Of a DNA stretch of 64,000 nt, positions 28,402-36,921 are shown one piece after another. Position 1 is the first letter of the stretch, and every line of letters starts with the position of its first letter. The notes beneath the pieces were generated by a model. It did no database searches. It saw nothing but the letters and a program-made list of their open reading frames with translations, and was not told where the DNA came from. Both the position numbers and the translations under genes were made by a program. The DNA is taken from contig QIAU01000123.1 in assembly GCA_003225055.1 (NCBI GenBank), positions 1 through 64,000 on the forward strand, written 5' to 3'. The stretch is from Acidobacteriota bacterium. Lineage in GTDB: Bacteria; Acidobacteriota; Terriglobia; Terriglobales; Acidobacteriaceae.

Positions 28402-28971
28402 ATGACTTGGATTCGTACCGTGCCCCTTCCCGAGGCAGACCAGAAACTAACCCAGGCGATCGAAGCGGAAAAGGCCCTCTATCCTAAGGAATATGCGGTG
28501 CCTGTCCATTCGGCGCCCGGGGGCGGAGCGTCTGAGATCGTGGCCTCGCATAGCCTTATCCCCGACGCCCTCTACCATGCCTTTGCCACGTTTGGCGTTC
28601 TGCTGTCTCCTGAACTCCCCCTGCAGCGCCGGCAACACGAAATGATTGCCACCATGGTTTCGCTGACCAACCGGTGCTTCTATTGAATCGAGTCACATGC
28701 AGAGTTTCTGCGTAGGGTGACATTGGATGAGAGCCTGGTTCGCGCCCTGGAGAAGGACTACAACACCGCGCCGATCAGCCGGCAGGAACGGGTCATGCTC
28801 GATTACGTGGTGAAGCTGACCAAAGACGCCACCAAGGTCGAACCGCAGGATCACGACCGCATGCGCGATGCCGGCTTCGACGACAGGGCGATCCTGCAAA
28901 TTACGCTGATTGCTTCCTGGTTCAACTACATCAACCGGGTGGCGGATGCGCTGGGAGTAGGGAGGGGCTGA
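28402..28971 (+). CDS. AhpD-like peroxidase-related selenoprotein (in-frame TGA read as selenocysteine)
   Basis: Read through the TGA at 28684-28686 this is a 189-residue protein of the carboxymuconolactone decarboxylase/AhpD (peroxidase-related) family. The usual CxxC redox motif appears as Cys92-Phe-Tyr-TGA95, followed by [10 protein letters not shown], where relatives have the second Cys and a His. The frame continues without loss for 94 codons of family-like sequence ([46 protein letters not shown]). A SECIS-like hairpin begins 5 nt after the TGA. Expected role: thiol or selenol peroxidase activity in the cytoplasm. ATG 28402 follows AAGGAG. Without Sec insertion the product would be a useless 94-residue stub. 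SelA/B/C/D genes are not in the window. Confidence 0.8.
28692..28721 (+). promoter_or_regulatory. Bacterial SECIS-like hairpin after the TGA
   Basis: Lower stem GTCAC/GTGAC (28692-28696 with 28717-28721), an internal loop, and upper stem GCAGA/TCTGC (28699-28703 with 28707-28711) extendable by a T-G and an A-T pair. The apical loop is GTT. The loop begins 18 nt after the TGA and starts with G, within the bSECIS rules. Confidence 0.65.
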
Positions 28972-29128
28972 GAATTCGAACGCTCGCGTGACCCGAGTAA
29001 ACGAAAGATCTCGAGTAACGGAAGATCTGAAGACTTGCCTCCCCGGGGAACAGCAGGTCCCGCGACTCGCGCAAAAAACGCGCTGGCTTGCTCGAAATGA
29101 CAAGATTTACGACGGCCAGGAGGGATGC

Positions 29129-29350
29129 ATGGAGCCGCCGCTCAAACAAAATCTTCTCCGCAGCTTTCTGCTGTCGCTTGCAATCTCGCTGGCGGCTTAC
29201 GCCTTGACCTGGGGCTTGTACGCCACACATGGGGAACTTGGTCTCTCGAGCCATGCCGCCCTGTCGGTTGGAATTTGGACGTTCCCCATTGTGTTTGTCT
29301 GCAGCCTTCTGTTCTATGGGGTAAAAAGCGCCGCCGCCCGCAGGCAGTAG
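29129..29350 (+). CDS. Small two-helix membrane protein of unknown function
   Basis: A 73-residue protein with two hydrophobic helices (about residues 11-30 and 44-66) and a basic C-terminus. ATG 29129 follows GGAGGGA at 3-nt spacing; the open frame from 28988 upstream is not protein-like. It ends 17 bp before the ligase/acyltransferase gene and is probably cotranscribed with it. No family recognised. Confidence 0.6.
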   Translation: MEPPLKQNLLRSFLLSLAISLAAYALTWGLYATHGELGLSSHAALSVGIWTFPIVFVCSLLFYGVKSAAARRQ

Positions 29351-29367
29351 AGCGCTTCGGTCTCTTC

Positions 29368-31884
29368 ATGGAACACCGTTCCCTGATCGAATACGTTGAA
29401 AACTTCCGACAACACGGGCGGGAGTGTGCCTATGTAGATCAGCGCGGATATCGCAGCCTCCGGCGGAGCTACGGTCAGACTGCGGAACTGGCTTGGCAGT
29501 TTGCGCAAGAGCTGGAGAAACGGGGCATTGGCAAAGGAAATCGAGTGCTGATCTGGGGCCGGAATTGCGCCGAGTGGGTAGCGGCGTTTTTCGGATGCAC
29601 GTTAGGAGGGGCAGTTATTGTCCCCATGGACGACGCGGCCAGTAGCGATTTTGCTTTGCGCGTGCACCAACAGGTGGACGCCAAGCTGGTGCTTTGCTCT
29701 CGGCAACACGCGAGGAGCGTCGCCCAGCTGCCGGCAATCGTGTTGGAAGACTTGCCGCAGGCTGTTGCCCGGCATTCGCCCATTGCCTATTCGACTGCTG
29801 ATCTCGAGCCGAGCGACACCCTGGAAATCGTCTTCACCTCGGGAACTACCGCTGAGCCCAAGGGAGTCGTCATCACCCATGGCAATGTGTTGGCGAATAT
29901 CGAGCCGCTTGAGGCGCAAATCAAGCAATACCTGAAATATGAGCGCTTGGTACATCCCCTCCGTCTTCTGAACCTGCTGCCACTTAGCCACGTGTTCGGT
30001 CAATTCCTGGGAATCTTTCTTCCGCTGCTCATGGGGGGCATGGTGATCTTTCAGGAATCACTCAATCCCTCGCAGATCATCGGCACTGTCAAAAGGGAGC
30101 GTGTATCGGTGCTGGTCGCTGTACCACGAATTTTGCAGTCACTGAAAGAAAAAGTAGAGCGCGACCTGGAAGACGGAGGGGCGTTGGACCAATTCCGGCA
30201 AAGTTTCCGCGCGGCCGAAGGCGAGCGCTTCCTGCACCGTTGGTGGCGTTTTCGCCGCATCCATCGCCAGTTCGGCTGGAAGTTCTGGGGGTTCATTTGC
30301 GGCGGCGCTGCCCTGGACCCGATTACCGAAGAATTTTGGGGGCGCCTCGGGTACGCCGTCATTCAGGGATATGGCCTGACCGAAACCACGTCGCTCATCA
30401 GCGTCAATCATCCTTTCAAGGTGGGCAAAGGGTCGGTGGGCAAGGTGCTCGCCGGGCGCCAGATCAAGTTGGACGCGAATAGCGAAATTTTGGTGCGAGG
30501 CGCAAGCGTGGCATCCGCGTATTGGAGCGGCCGAGAACTCACGCCGGTGGCCGGGCAAGAGGGTTGGTATCACACCGGAGATGTCGGAGAAGTGGATGCG
30601 GAAGGGAACCTCTATTTCAAAGGCCGCAAGAAGGATGTGATCGTCACTTCCGCCGGGATGAATGTCTATCCCGAAGATCTGGAGGCAGCGTTGCGACGGC
30701 AACCAGAGGTGAAGGACTGTGTCGTGATCGGGATCAAGCGGGATGGCAACGCGGAACCCGGGGCGGTGTTGATTTTAAGAGACCGCAGCGCCGACACCGA
30801 AAAAGTTATGCGGCGGGCGAATGAGTCCCTGGCCGATTATCAGCGCATGCGCACGTGGGCGGTCTGGCCAGAGGAAGACTTCCCGCGGACCTCGACGCAG
30901 AAGCCGAAGACTAGCCTGATTCAGCAAGCGCTCGAAGCACAGGAGACGCCGAAAGCCGGTCAACCTGGCGGTCCGCTGGCGGAAATGATTGCCCGCATCA
31001 CGGGGCGAGTGCCGAGTCTACGTCCTGATGCGATGCTGGAAACTGACCTGAACCTGAGTTCGCTGGAGCGGGTTGAATTGATGAGCGCCCTGGAAGACCG
31101 CTATCAGGTGGACTTGAGCGAGACCAGCTTCGCGGCTGCGAGCACAGTGGCGGACCTGGAACGCGTGTTGCGGGGCGAGCCGGCCTCGCCCGTGCACTAC
31201 CACTATCCGCGATGGGCGCTGTGCTGGCCGATAACCTGGATTCGCGTATTGGCGCACTACCTGCTGCTTCGTCCGGCCGTGTTTGTGCTGGGGTGGCCGC
31301 GAATTGTGGGACGTGAGAAGCTGAGCACGATACCGGGCCCGGTGCTGGTTGTGTGCAACCATATCAGTGACGTTGATGTGGGCTATGTGCTGACCGCGCT
31401 GCCCGCGCGCTTACGCCATGGTTTGGCGGCAGCCGCCGGAGGCGAGGCTATGGAAGGACTGCGCACGCCGCCTTCTTCGCGAAGCTGGCTAGGCAGGCTT
31501 TATGACCGCCTGCAGTGGGTTCTGGGCGCCGCCCTGCTGAATATTTTCCCTTTGCCGCGCCAGTCCGGATTTCGCCAGAGTTTCGCGTATGCCGGCGAGT
31601 GCGTCGATCGCGGATATAGCCTGCTGGTTTTTCCCGAAGGCCGCCACACCACGACTGGCAAGACGCTTCCATTCCAGGCCGGCATCGGGATTTTGGCGAA
31701 GCGCTTGGGCGTTCTCGTCGTGCCCATGCGCATTGATGGGCTGTTTGAAGTAAAGCAATCGGGCCGGAAGTTTGCCTTGCCCGGAAAAATCACGGTTCGG
31801 ATCGGTGCACCGGAGAAATTTGATGCAGGAATGAAACCGCAGGCGATCGCACGGGAGTTGCAGGCGAGAGTTGAAGAATTGTGA
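29368..31884 (+). CDS. Acyl-AMP ligase / acyl carrier protein / PlsC acyltransferase fusion
   Basis: An 838-residue three-part enzyme. Residues about 1-530 are an AMP-binding acyl ligase (FTSGTTAEPKGVVITHGN, GYGLTETT, YHTGDVGEVDAEGNLYFKGRKKD). Residues about 535-610 are an acyl-carrier domain with a phosphopantetheine-type site NLSSLERVEL (Ser564 or Ser565). Residues about 620-838 are a lysophospholipid-type acyltransferase (NHISDVD as HX4D, FPEGRHTTTGK). This suggests fatty acid activation, loading on the built-in carrier and direct transfer to a lysolipid. E. coli Aas has the same activities but the opposite domain order and no ACP. ATG 29368 is chosen because the upstream part of the frame overlaps the previous gene. 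Confidence 0.85.
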   Translation: MEHRSLIEYVENFRQHGRECAYVDQRGYRSLRRSYGQTAELAWQFAQELEKRGIGKGNRVLIWGRNCAEWVAAFFGCTLGGAVIVPMDDAASSDFALRVHQQVDAKLVLCSRQHARSVAQLPAIVLEDLPQAVARHSPIAYSTADLEPSDTLEIVFTSGTTAEPKGVVITHGNVLANIEPLEAQIKQYLKYERLVHPLRLLNLLPLSHVFGQFLGIFLPLLMGGMVIFQESLNPSQIIGTVKRERVSVLVAVPRILQSLKEKVERDLEDGGALDQFRQSFRAAEGERFLHRWWRFRRIHRQFGWKFWGFICGGAALDPITEEFWGRLGYAVIQGYGLTETTSLISVNHPFKVGKGSVGKVLAGRQIKLDANSEILVRGASVASAYWSGRELTPVAGQEGWYHTGDVGEVDAEGNLYFKGRKKDVIVTSAGMNVYPEDLEAALRRQPEVKDCVVIGIKRDGNAEPGAVLILRDRSADTEKVMRRANESLADYQRMRTWAVWPEEDFPRTSTQKPKTSLIQQALEAQETPKAGQPGGPLAEMIARITGRVPSLRPDAMLETDLNLSSLERVELMSALEDRYQVDLSETSFAAASTVADLERVLRGEPASPVHYHYPRWALCWPITWIRVLAHYLLLRPAVFVLGWPRIVGREKLSTIPGPVLVVCNHISDVDVGYVLTALPARLRHGLAAAAGGEAMEGLRTPPSSRSWLGRLYDRLQWVLGAALLNIFPLPRQSGFRQSFAYAGECVDRGYSLLVFPEGRHTTTGKTLPFQAGIGILAKRLGVLVVPMRIDGLFEVKQSGRKFALPGKITVRIGAPEKFDAGMKPQAIARELQARVEEL

Positions 31885-31976
31885 GGTCCGTGTGGTTGGC
31901 GACAAAAAGAAATGCGGAGATCCTTTGCGGGGATGACAAAATAGAAAGGGGATGACAAGAAGGGGGGATCAATAGG

Positions 31977-33455
31977 TCAGTTTGCGGCGATCGCCCTGCC
32001 CTGGCCTGTTCCCAATCCTAAGGCTTTGCCCATCTCCTGGACCAGCCAGTCGCTTTCCTGTTTGTCGCGGATCGTCTGCCCGAGGACGACCTTCTTCCCG
32101 TCTTTCTGCACGAGTTGAATACTGTAGAAGGGTGTTCCACTGGCGCCGCCCTGCTGCGCCGTGATGAGGGCCTGAATCGCCGAAATCTGGGACACTGGAA
32201 TGTCATGCCATTCCCCGCCACCCAACAGACCGGTGCGAACCCCGACTCCGGAGGTACTGACCAGCACACGCGAAGTGCCCAGCCAGAGCTGCAGGATGAC
32301 GTAGAACATGATGAGATCGAACACCAGGAAGAAGAACGGGAAAATAAAGGGGGCTCCCAGCTTGATCATGATCGCAATGATGCCGCTCCACAGCAGGAAG
32401 AACACCGTCGCGCCCACGGCGAAGCCGCGATTGCGCGCTGCCGGAAAATAAAATTCCATGCCACTCGAGGAAAGCGACACTATAACTGCGGGGTTGGGTG
32501 GCTTGTCGATCGCCGGCTGAGAACTGGCAAGTGCGTTAGCTTCGGCTTCGCTAGGCGAATCTTTGGTCCGAAATATCGGAACCTCGAAAAGATTCTTGTA
32601 GTCGACGCCCGGAACGTCGGCGTCCGCCTCCAGCATCCAGACAATCTGGTTTCGCGAATCCTGGGAGTCGGTCTCAGCCGCATCGCATGGAATATGAAGA
32701 GAGACCGGGATCATCGTTCCGGTCGGACTCGAATAAAACTCGCCTGGGGAAACCAGCTTTTCAGCCCGCCACTCGATTCGTTCCTTGACGCTCTGGTCTT
32801 TTCCTGATCCGTTCACGACTCGATTAACGCATGAGAGTTTGAGCCGAATGCCGTGATCGGGAGGCCGGGGAAAGCGGGCGTAGATGTTTCCCCGCAGCTC
32901 GCGTCCGATCACGCCAGGTACGGAGTTCATCTCGAAATAAGTTTTGCCGAACTCAAGCCAGGCCAGGGTTTCGCGTACAGCCCAAATGAGAAGTCCGATT
33001 CCAGCTGCAGGAAAAAGTAACCCGACCAGGGCAACCGGTCTTTTCTGAAACGTGCTGAGCGGCATGAAGTACACGATAGGCGCGGAAACCATGTTCCAGA
33101 AGAAGGCGAACACCCAGGCCGAAATCATGGTGGACTTGGTTTTGCTGTTGCAGCGCCCCTGTGCCCAGTCTACGCGCCTCATCCATGGTGCCGTGGGGTT
33201 CTCTGCCTGCAGCCGGTCTTTCCTGTTCTGCCGGCCCGTTTCCAACCACACACCCGCCAGCGCACCAAACCCGGCCAGCGCAAACACCAAGCCGAATAGC
33301 AGCGGCATGATGGTTGGCCGGGGACTTCCCTCGCGCAGCTGGCGTACTCCCGAAGCGAGCGCGAATAGGCCAAATCCGCAGAAGGGCAGCGCGAACAGAG
33401 ACAGGACGAAGGGGGCAACTTTGCTGGACCGGATCACCGCGTAAATTATCTCCAT
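31977..33455 (-). CDS. Multi-pass membrane protein of unknown function
   Basis: A 492-residue protein: two N-terminal transmembrane helices, another pair near residues 105-160, a large soluble beta-rich domain (about 170-330), two more helices near 350-395, and a C-terminal domain with the pattern VGVRTGLLGGGEWHDIPVSQI. The layout resembles DUF3592-type envelope proteins. It is convergent with the fusion gene. No catalytic motif is seen. Confidence 0.65.
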   Translation of the reverse strand: MEIIYAVIRSSKVAPFVLSLFALPFCGFGLFALASGVRQLREGSPRPTIMPLLFGLVFALAGFGALAGVWLETGRQNRKDRLQAENPTAPWMRRVDWAQGRCNSKTKSTMISAWVFAFFWNMVSAPIVYFMPLSTFQKRPVALVGLLFPAAGIGLLIWAVRETLAWLEFGKTYFEMNSVPGVIGRELRGNIYARFPRPPDHGIRLKLSCVNRVVNGSGKDQSVKERIEWRAEKLVSPGEFYSSPTGTMIPVSLHIPCDAAETDSQDSRNQIVWMLEADADVPGVDYKNLFEVPIFRTKDSPSEAEANALASSQPAIDKPPNPAVIVSLSSSGMEFYFPAARNRGFAVGATVFFLLWSGIIAIMIKLGAPFIFPFFFLVFDLIMFYVILQLWLGTSRVLVSTSGVGVRTGLLGGGEWHDIPVSQISAIQALITAQQGGASGTPFYSIQLVQKDGKKVVLGQTIRDKQESDWLVQEMGKALGLGTGQGRAIAAN

Positions 33456-33717
33456 TGCGTCTCGAAGGGGAAAATGCGGAAAGTGAAACCACTAAAGTAA
33501 CTTAGGACTGGCATTATCGATGGTTTCAGCGTCCCTGGCGGGCATGGGAGCTCTGGTGTATTCCAGAACTTATTTACCGCTTACCATACGCATTCGCGGG
33601 AATGATTTAGCGATCCGCTCTGCATGATGGCAACCCGGTCAAGCGCCGCCTAGTCCGATCGAGGCGGGCGTACAGATGCCGGCTACTCCGTCCGCGGAAT
33701 TCAGTCAGGAGACCTCA

Positions 33718-34126
33718 ATGCGCGCCATTCTCTGGCAGTCAACCCGAGCCTTAACCGCGTGTTGCTTTGCCGCTCTGTCCGCATTTCCAGCGCAGAACCT
33801 CGCCGCACAGACTCACGTCATCAGCTCTTCTGCGCTGCAGAAGGGCCACCAGCTCCGCTGTGCAGCTGCGGCAGCATAACCTGGAACAGGTAAATCAGTT
33901 CTTTGCCACTCCCCTGGCGCGGCAGGCGCTGAAGCACGTTCACATCGATCGCCGCTCACGTAAAAAAGCAATTTCAACCCTGAGCGGTGAAGAGCTGGCC
34001 AAGATTGCGGCGCGGACGCACAAGGTGCAGAAGGACTTGGCCGCCGGCGACCTGGGCAGTGGCACGCTCACCTTGATTGTGATCGCGATTGCTGTGCTGA
34101 TCATCGTCCTGGTCAGCAAGCTTTGA
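33718..34126 (+). pseudogene. PA2779-like protein, frameshifted first copy
   Basis: ATG 33718 (GGAGA upstream) encodes a signal peptide and QTHVISSSALQK, then hits an extra G in the AAGGG run at 33841-33845. In the next frame the protein resumes as ATSSAVQLRQHNLEQVNQFF...EELAKIAARTHKVQKDLAAG and ends in a transmembrane helix. This matches the intact paralog at 34237 block for block. One inserted base explains it; a sequencing error cannot be excluded. Confidence 0.75.
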
Positions 34127-34174
34127 GACGGCCGCTCTGAGCAGCGCGCCTTCATCCGGAGCGGCCGACCCCGG

Positions 34175-34180
34175 TATAAT
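34175..34180 (+). promoter_or_regulatory. -10 box (TATAAT) of the intact PA2779-like gene
   Basis: A perfect TATAAT 56 nt before ATG 34237, giving this gene and the peptidase behind it their own promoter. Here there is a leader with AAGGAGAG, unlike the leaderless genes. Confidence 0.5.
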
Positions 34181-34236
34181 CGCAGCACGACCCCCGGGTC
34201 GCTCTGGCCGCAACCTTCGACAAGGAGAGTGGCAAG

Positions 34237-34647
34237 ATGCTTTGTTTAGTGCGGCAGTCTGCACGAGTAGTCACGGCTTGTGTTCTGGTTACGATTTTTG
34301 CGCTTCCGCCCAGCCTGCTGGCGCAGGTTCGGACTCACGTAGTCAGCTCCACTGATCTCGACCAGGCAACAGTGGCGGCCAGCGAAACCCGGCAGCGCAA
34401 CCTGGACACGGTGGTTAATTTCTTGTCGTCGGCGGCTGCCCAAAACTCTCTCGCTTCGGCTCACCTGGATTCGGCGAAGGTGAAGACCGCGGTGTCCTCG
34501 TTGAGCGACGAGGAACTTGCGCAGTTAGCATCTCGCGCCCATAAAGCTCAGGCCGACTTTGCCGCGGGCCATCTCACCGATCGTGACTTGCTGATCATCC
34601 TGCTGGCCATTGTGGCGCTTGTTTTGATCATTGTCGCCGTCCGATAA
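34237..34647 (+). CDS. PA2779 family protein
   Basis: A 136-residue exported protein: signal peptide (residues 1-30, ending LLAQ), an alpha-helical middle with SSTDLDQATVAASETRQRNLDTVVNFL and the conserved VSSLSDEELAQLASRAHKAQADFAAGHL, and a C-terminal membrane helix. The family occurs next to PA2778-type peptidases in Pseudomonas; function is unknown. It may be the substrate or membrane partner of that peptidase. The peptidase ATG follows 7 bp after its stop. Confidence 0.8.
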   Translation: MLCLVRQSARVVTACVLVTIFALPPSLLAQVRTHVVSSTDLDQATVAASETRQRNLDTVVNFLSSAAAQNSLASAHLDSAKVKTAVSSLSDEELAQLASRAHKAQADFAAGHLTDRDLLIILLAIVALVLIIVAVR

Positions 34648-34654
34648 AATTGCC

Positions 34655-35206
34655 ATGCGTGGAAACCCAGCCTGCCGAATTCTCGCCGTGTTACTTCTCG
34701 GGGGCGCGTTGTTGGCTGCCGACCGTGGCGGGGTATGGCTGGACGTCCCCTTCATCACGCAGGAGAAAAATGGTTGTGGCGCCGCCAGTATCGCGATGGT
34801 GATGCAATACTGGCAGCGCCAGCGGCAGGCGCTGCAGCCGCTTGCCGATGCAGAGCAAATCCAGCGCTCCCTCTACGCTTCTGAAGCGCGCGGAATCTAT
34901 GCTTCCGACCTGGAGCATTATTTCCAGCGGCACGGTTTCCGCGCGTTTGCCTTTCGCGGTGAATGGAACGACCTGAAGGAGCACCTGGAGAAGGGGCGGC
35001 CGCTGATCGTCGCGCTTAAGCCGGAGCGGGGCGCGCCGCTGCATTATGTGGTGGTGGCTGGCTTGGATGAGCAGCACGGCATCGTCCTGAAGAACGATCC
35101 TGCCGAGCGCAAGCTGCTCAAGCAAGACCGATCCAATTTCGAAAAAGCATGGAAAGCCGCCGGCAACTGGACGCTGCTGGCACTACCCCAACAGGACGGC
35201 CACTAA
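34655..35206 (+). CDS. PA2778 family C39-like cysteine peptidase
   Basis: A 183-residue papain-fold peptidase with an N-terminal signal peptide. The catalytic Cys41 lies in KNGCGAAS, His131 in PLHYVVVAG, and Asp149 in VLKNDPAERK. C39 peptidases usually cleave leader peptides during export; this stand-alone secreted form acts outside the cytoplasm on an unknown target. Start at ATG 34655; a TTG further upstream overlaps the previous gene. Its end overlaps the next gene by 58 bp, a sign of tight coupling. Confidence 0.85.
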   Translation: MRGNPACRILAVLLLGGALLAADRGGVWLDVPFITQEKNGCGAASIAMVMQYWQRQRQALQPLADAEQIQRSLYASEARGIYASDLEHYFQRHGFRAFAFRGEWNDLKEHLEKGRPLIVALKPERGAPLHYVVVAGLDEQHGIVLKNDPAERKLLKQDRSNFEKAWKAAGNWTLLALPQQDGH

Positions 35207-36888
35207 TCCGCGCACTAGCCGCCCTCGCACTGTTGGGGTGGACGTTTTCACTCCTCGCCCAGCCTTCGCCGCAGACGGGTCGCCTCGCCACCGTCAAACA
35301 ACTCTTTGCCGAACAGCGCTGGGAGCAAATTGTTCGCGAAATAGAATCGATCCCCCGTCCGGACGCGGAACTCGATTTCTACCATGGAAGTGCGTTGGCT
35401 CAGCTCGGACGCTGGGACGATGCTCGTCGAGCTTTTCTCGCCGGACATCACTTGCAGCCGAGTGACAAGCGCTTTCCCATCGAATTGGGCGGTGTCGCCT
35501 TCAAGCAGAAGCGATATTCGGAAGCCTCGGCGTGGCTGCACCGCGGACTGCGGCTCGATCCCGCCGATTCGTACGCCAATGATTTCCTGGGCACGGTTTA
35601 TTTTGTGCAAGGCAATCTCCAGGCCGCGCTGAAATACTGGAATCGTATTGCCAAGCCGCAGATCGAGGAGATACGTCCCGAGCAGCAACTCCGCGTTGAT
35701 CCGGCGCTGCTGGATCGTGCACTCGCGTTTGCTCCAGCGAGCACGCTCCGCTTGCCCGATCTTCTGACCAGCGAAGCGCGTACCGGCGGCCTGGAAATTT
35801 TCTCCATCTACAACTTTCAGCTGGCGGCGCGCGCTGATCGCAAGTTTGATGTGGTTTTTCGGGCGCAGGAGCGAGACGGCTGGGGCAGCAATAAGTGGGA
35901 GGCGCTCCTGTCCGTCTGCCGGGGCATTTTCTACCAGACTGTCTACCCCGAGTTCTTCAATTGGCACGGCGCCGCGATCAATATCATGTCCTTGGTGCGC
36001 TGGGACGCGCAGAAGCGGCGCTTAGCCGCGACGTTTTCCGCCCCGTTGGAGCGCAACCCCAAGCGGCGCTATCACGTCGGTCTGGATCTGCGCAATGAGA
36101 ATTGGAGCATACGCCCGTCATTCAAGGGACCGGCGCCGATTCTGGGTGCTCTCAATCTACGGAGAGAATCTGTCGATGGCGGGATCGTGTCGTTCAGCAG
36201 CGGCCGCTGGGGCTGGTCCACAAGCGCGGAACTGTCACATCGGGATTATCGAAGTGTTTTCCTCGGATCTGTCCTGATTCCGGACGTGCTGTCGCATGGG
36301 TACCAGCTCAAGCATCTGGCGCAGCTGAATCGCGAACTTTTCCGATTGCCTGATAGGCGGTTGGTTGTTGCATCCAGCGTCTCTTCACAAGCCGCAACCA
36401 TCTGGTCGAGGCCCCGGCATACTTTTGAGAAGCTGCAAGCATCGGTTTCGGGCGAGTGGTTTCCCCAGATGCGTGGCGACGACTACAAAGTCCAGGAACG
36501 GGTTCGCGCCGGCAGGACGGTCGGGCAGGTTCCCTTCGACGAATTATTTATGCTGGGTCTGGAGCGCGATAACGACCTCTGGCTGCGAGCCCACATCGGA
36601 ACCCGTGACGGGCGCAAAGGCAGTGCGCCGCTGGGCCGCAATTACTTTCTGTCGAATTGGGAAATTGACAAGAACGTCTATGACGCCGGCTTATTGGGAG
36701 TGAAGCTCAGTCCCTTCCTAGACACGGGCAAGATCACCGGTTCCTCAGCAGGGTTGAGTTCGACAAAATGGCTCTGGGATACAGGAGTACAGGTGAAGAT
36801 GAGGGTGCTAGGCGTGGGGGGCACGTTCTCTTACGGCAGGGACCTGCGTTCTGGCCACCATGCATTCTATGCTACGGCGTTGCGCTAG
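35149..36888 (+). CDS. TPR protein with C-terminal outer-membrane beta-barrel
   Basis: A 579-residue exported protein. A signal peptide lies at about residues 18-38 (LALLGWTFSLLAQ), TPR-like helices at 45-190 (AELDFYHGSALAQLGRWDDARRAF), and an extended domain with amphipathic strands follows from about 225 to the end. The C-terminus (KLSPFLDTGKITG, TKWLWDTGVQVKMR, VGGTFSYGRD) resembles the last strands of Omp85/surface-antigen barrels. It is likely an outer-membrane channel or receptor with a periplasmic TPR arm. It overlaps the C39 peptidase gene and so belongs to the same system. Confidence 0.7.
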   Translation: MESRRQLDAAGTTPTGRPLIRALAALALLGWTFSLLAQPSPQTGRLATVKQLFAEQRWEQIVREIESIPRPDAELDFYHGSALAQLGRWDDARRAFLAGHHLQPSDKRFPIELGGVAFKQKRYSEASAWLHRGLRLDPADSYANDFLGTVYFVQGNLQAALKYWNRIAKPQIEEIRPEQQLRVDPALLDRALAFAPASTLRLPDLLTSEARTGGLEIFSIYNFQLAARADRKFDVVFRAQERDGWGSNKWEALLSVCRGIFYQTVYPEFFNWHGAAINIMSLVRWDAQKRRLAATFSAPLERNPKRRYHVGLDLRNENWSIRPSFKGPAPILGALNLRRESVDGGIVSFSSGRWGWSTSAELSHRDYRSVFLGSVLIPDVLSHGYQLKHLAQLNRELFRLPDRRLVVASSVSSQAATIWSRPRHTFEKLQASVSGEWFPQMRGDDYKVQERVRAGRTVGQVPFDELFMLGLERDNDLWLRAHIGTRDGRKGSAPLGRNYFLSNWEIDKNVYDAGLLGVKLSPFLDTGKITGSSAGLSSTKWLWDTGVQVKMRVLGVGGTFSYGRDLRSGHHAFYATALR

Positions 36889-36909
36889 GGAGGATAGTCC
36901 GGTAACCGC

Positions 36910-36915
36910 TATAAT
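36910..36915 (+). promoter_or_regulatory. -10 box (TATAAT) 6 nt before sodC
   Basis: A perfect TATAAT ends 6 nt before ATG 36922, the tightest example of the leaderless pattern in this window. Confidence 0.6.
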
Positions 36916-36921
36916 GCGCGA

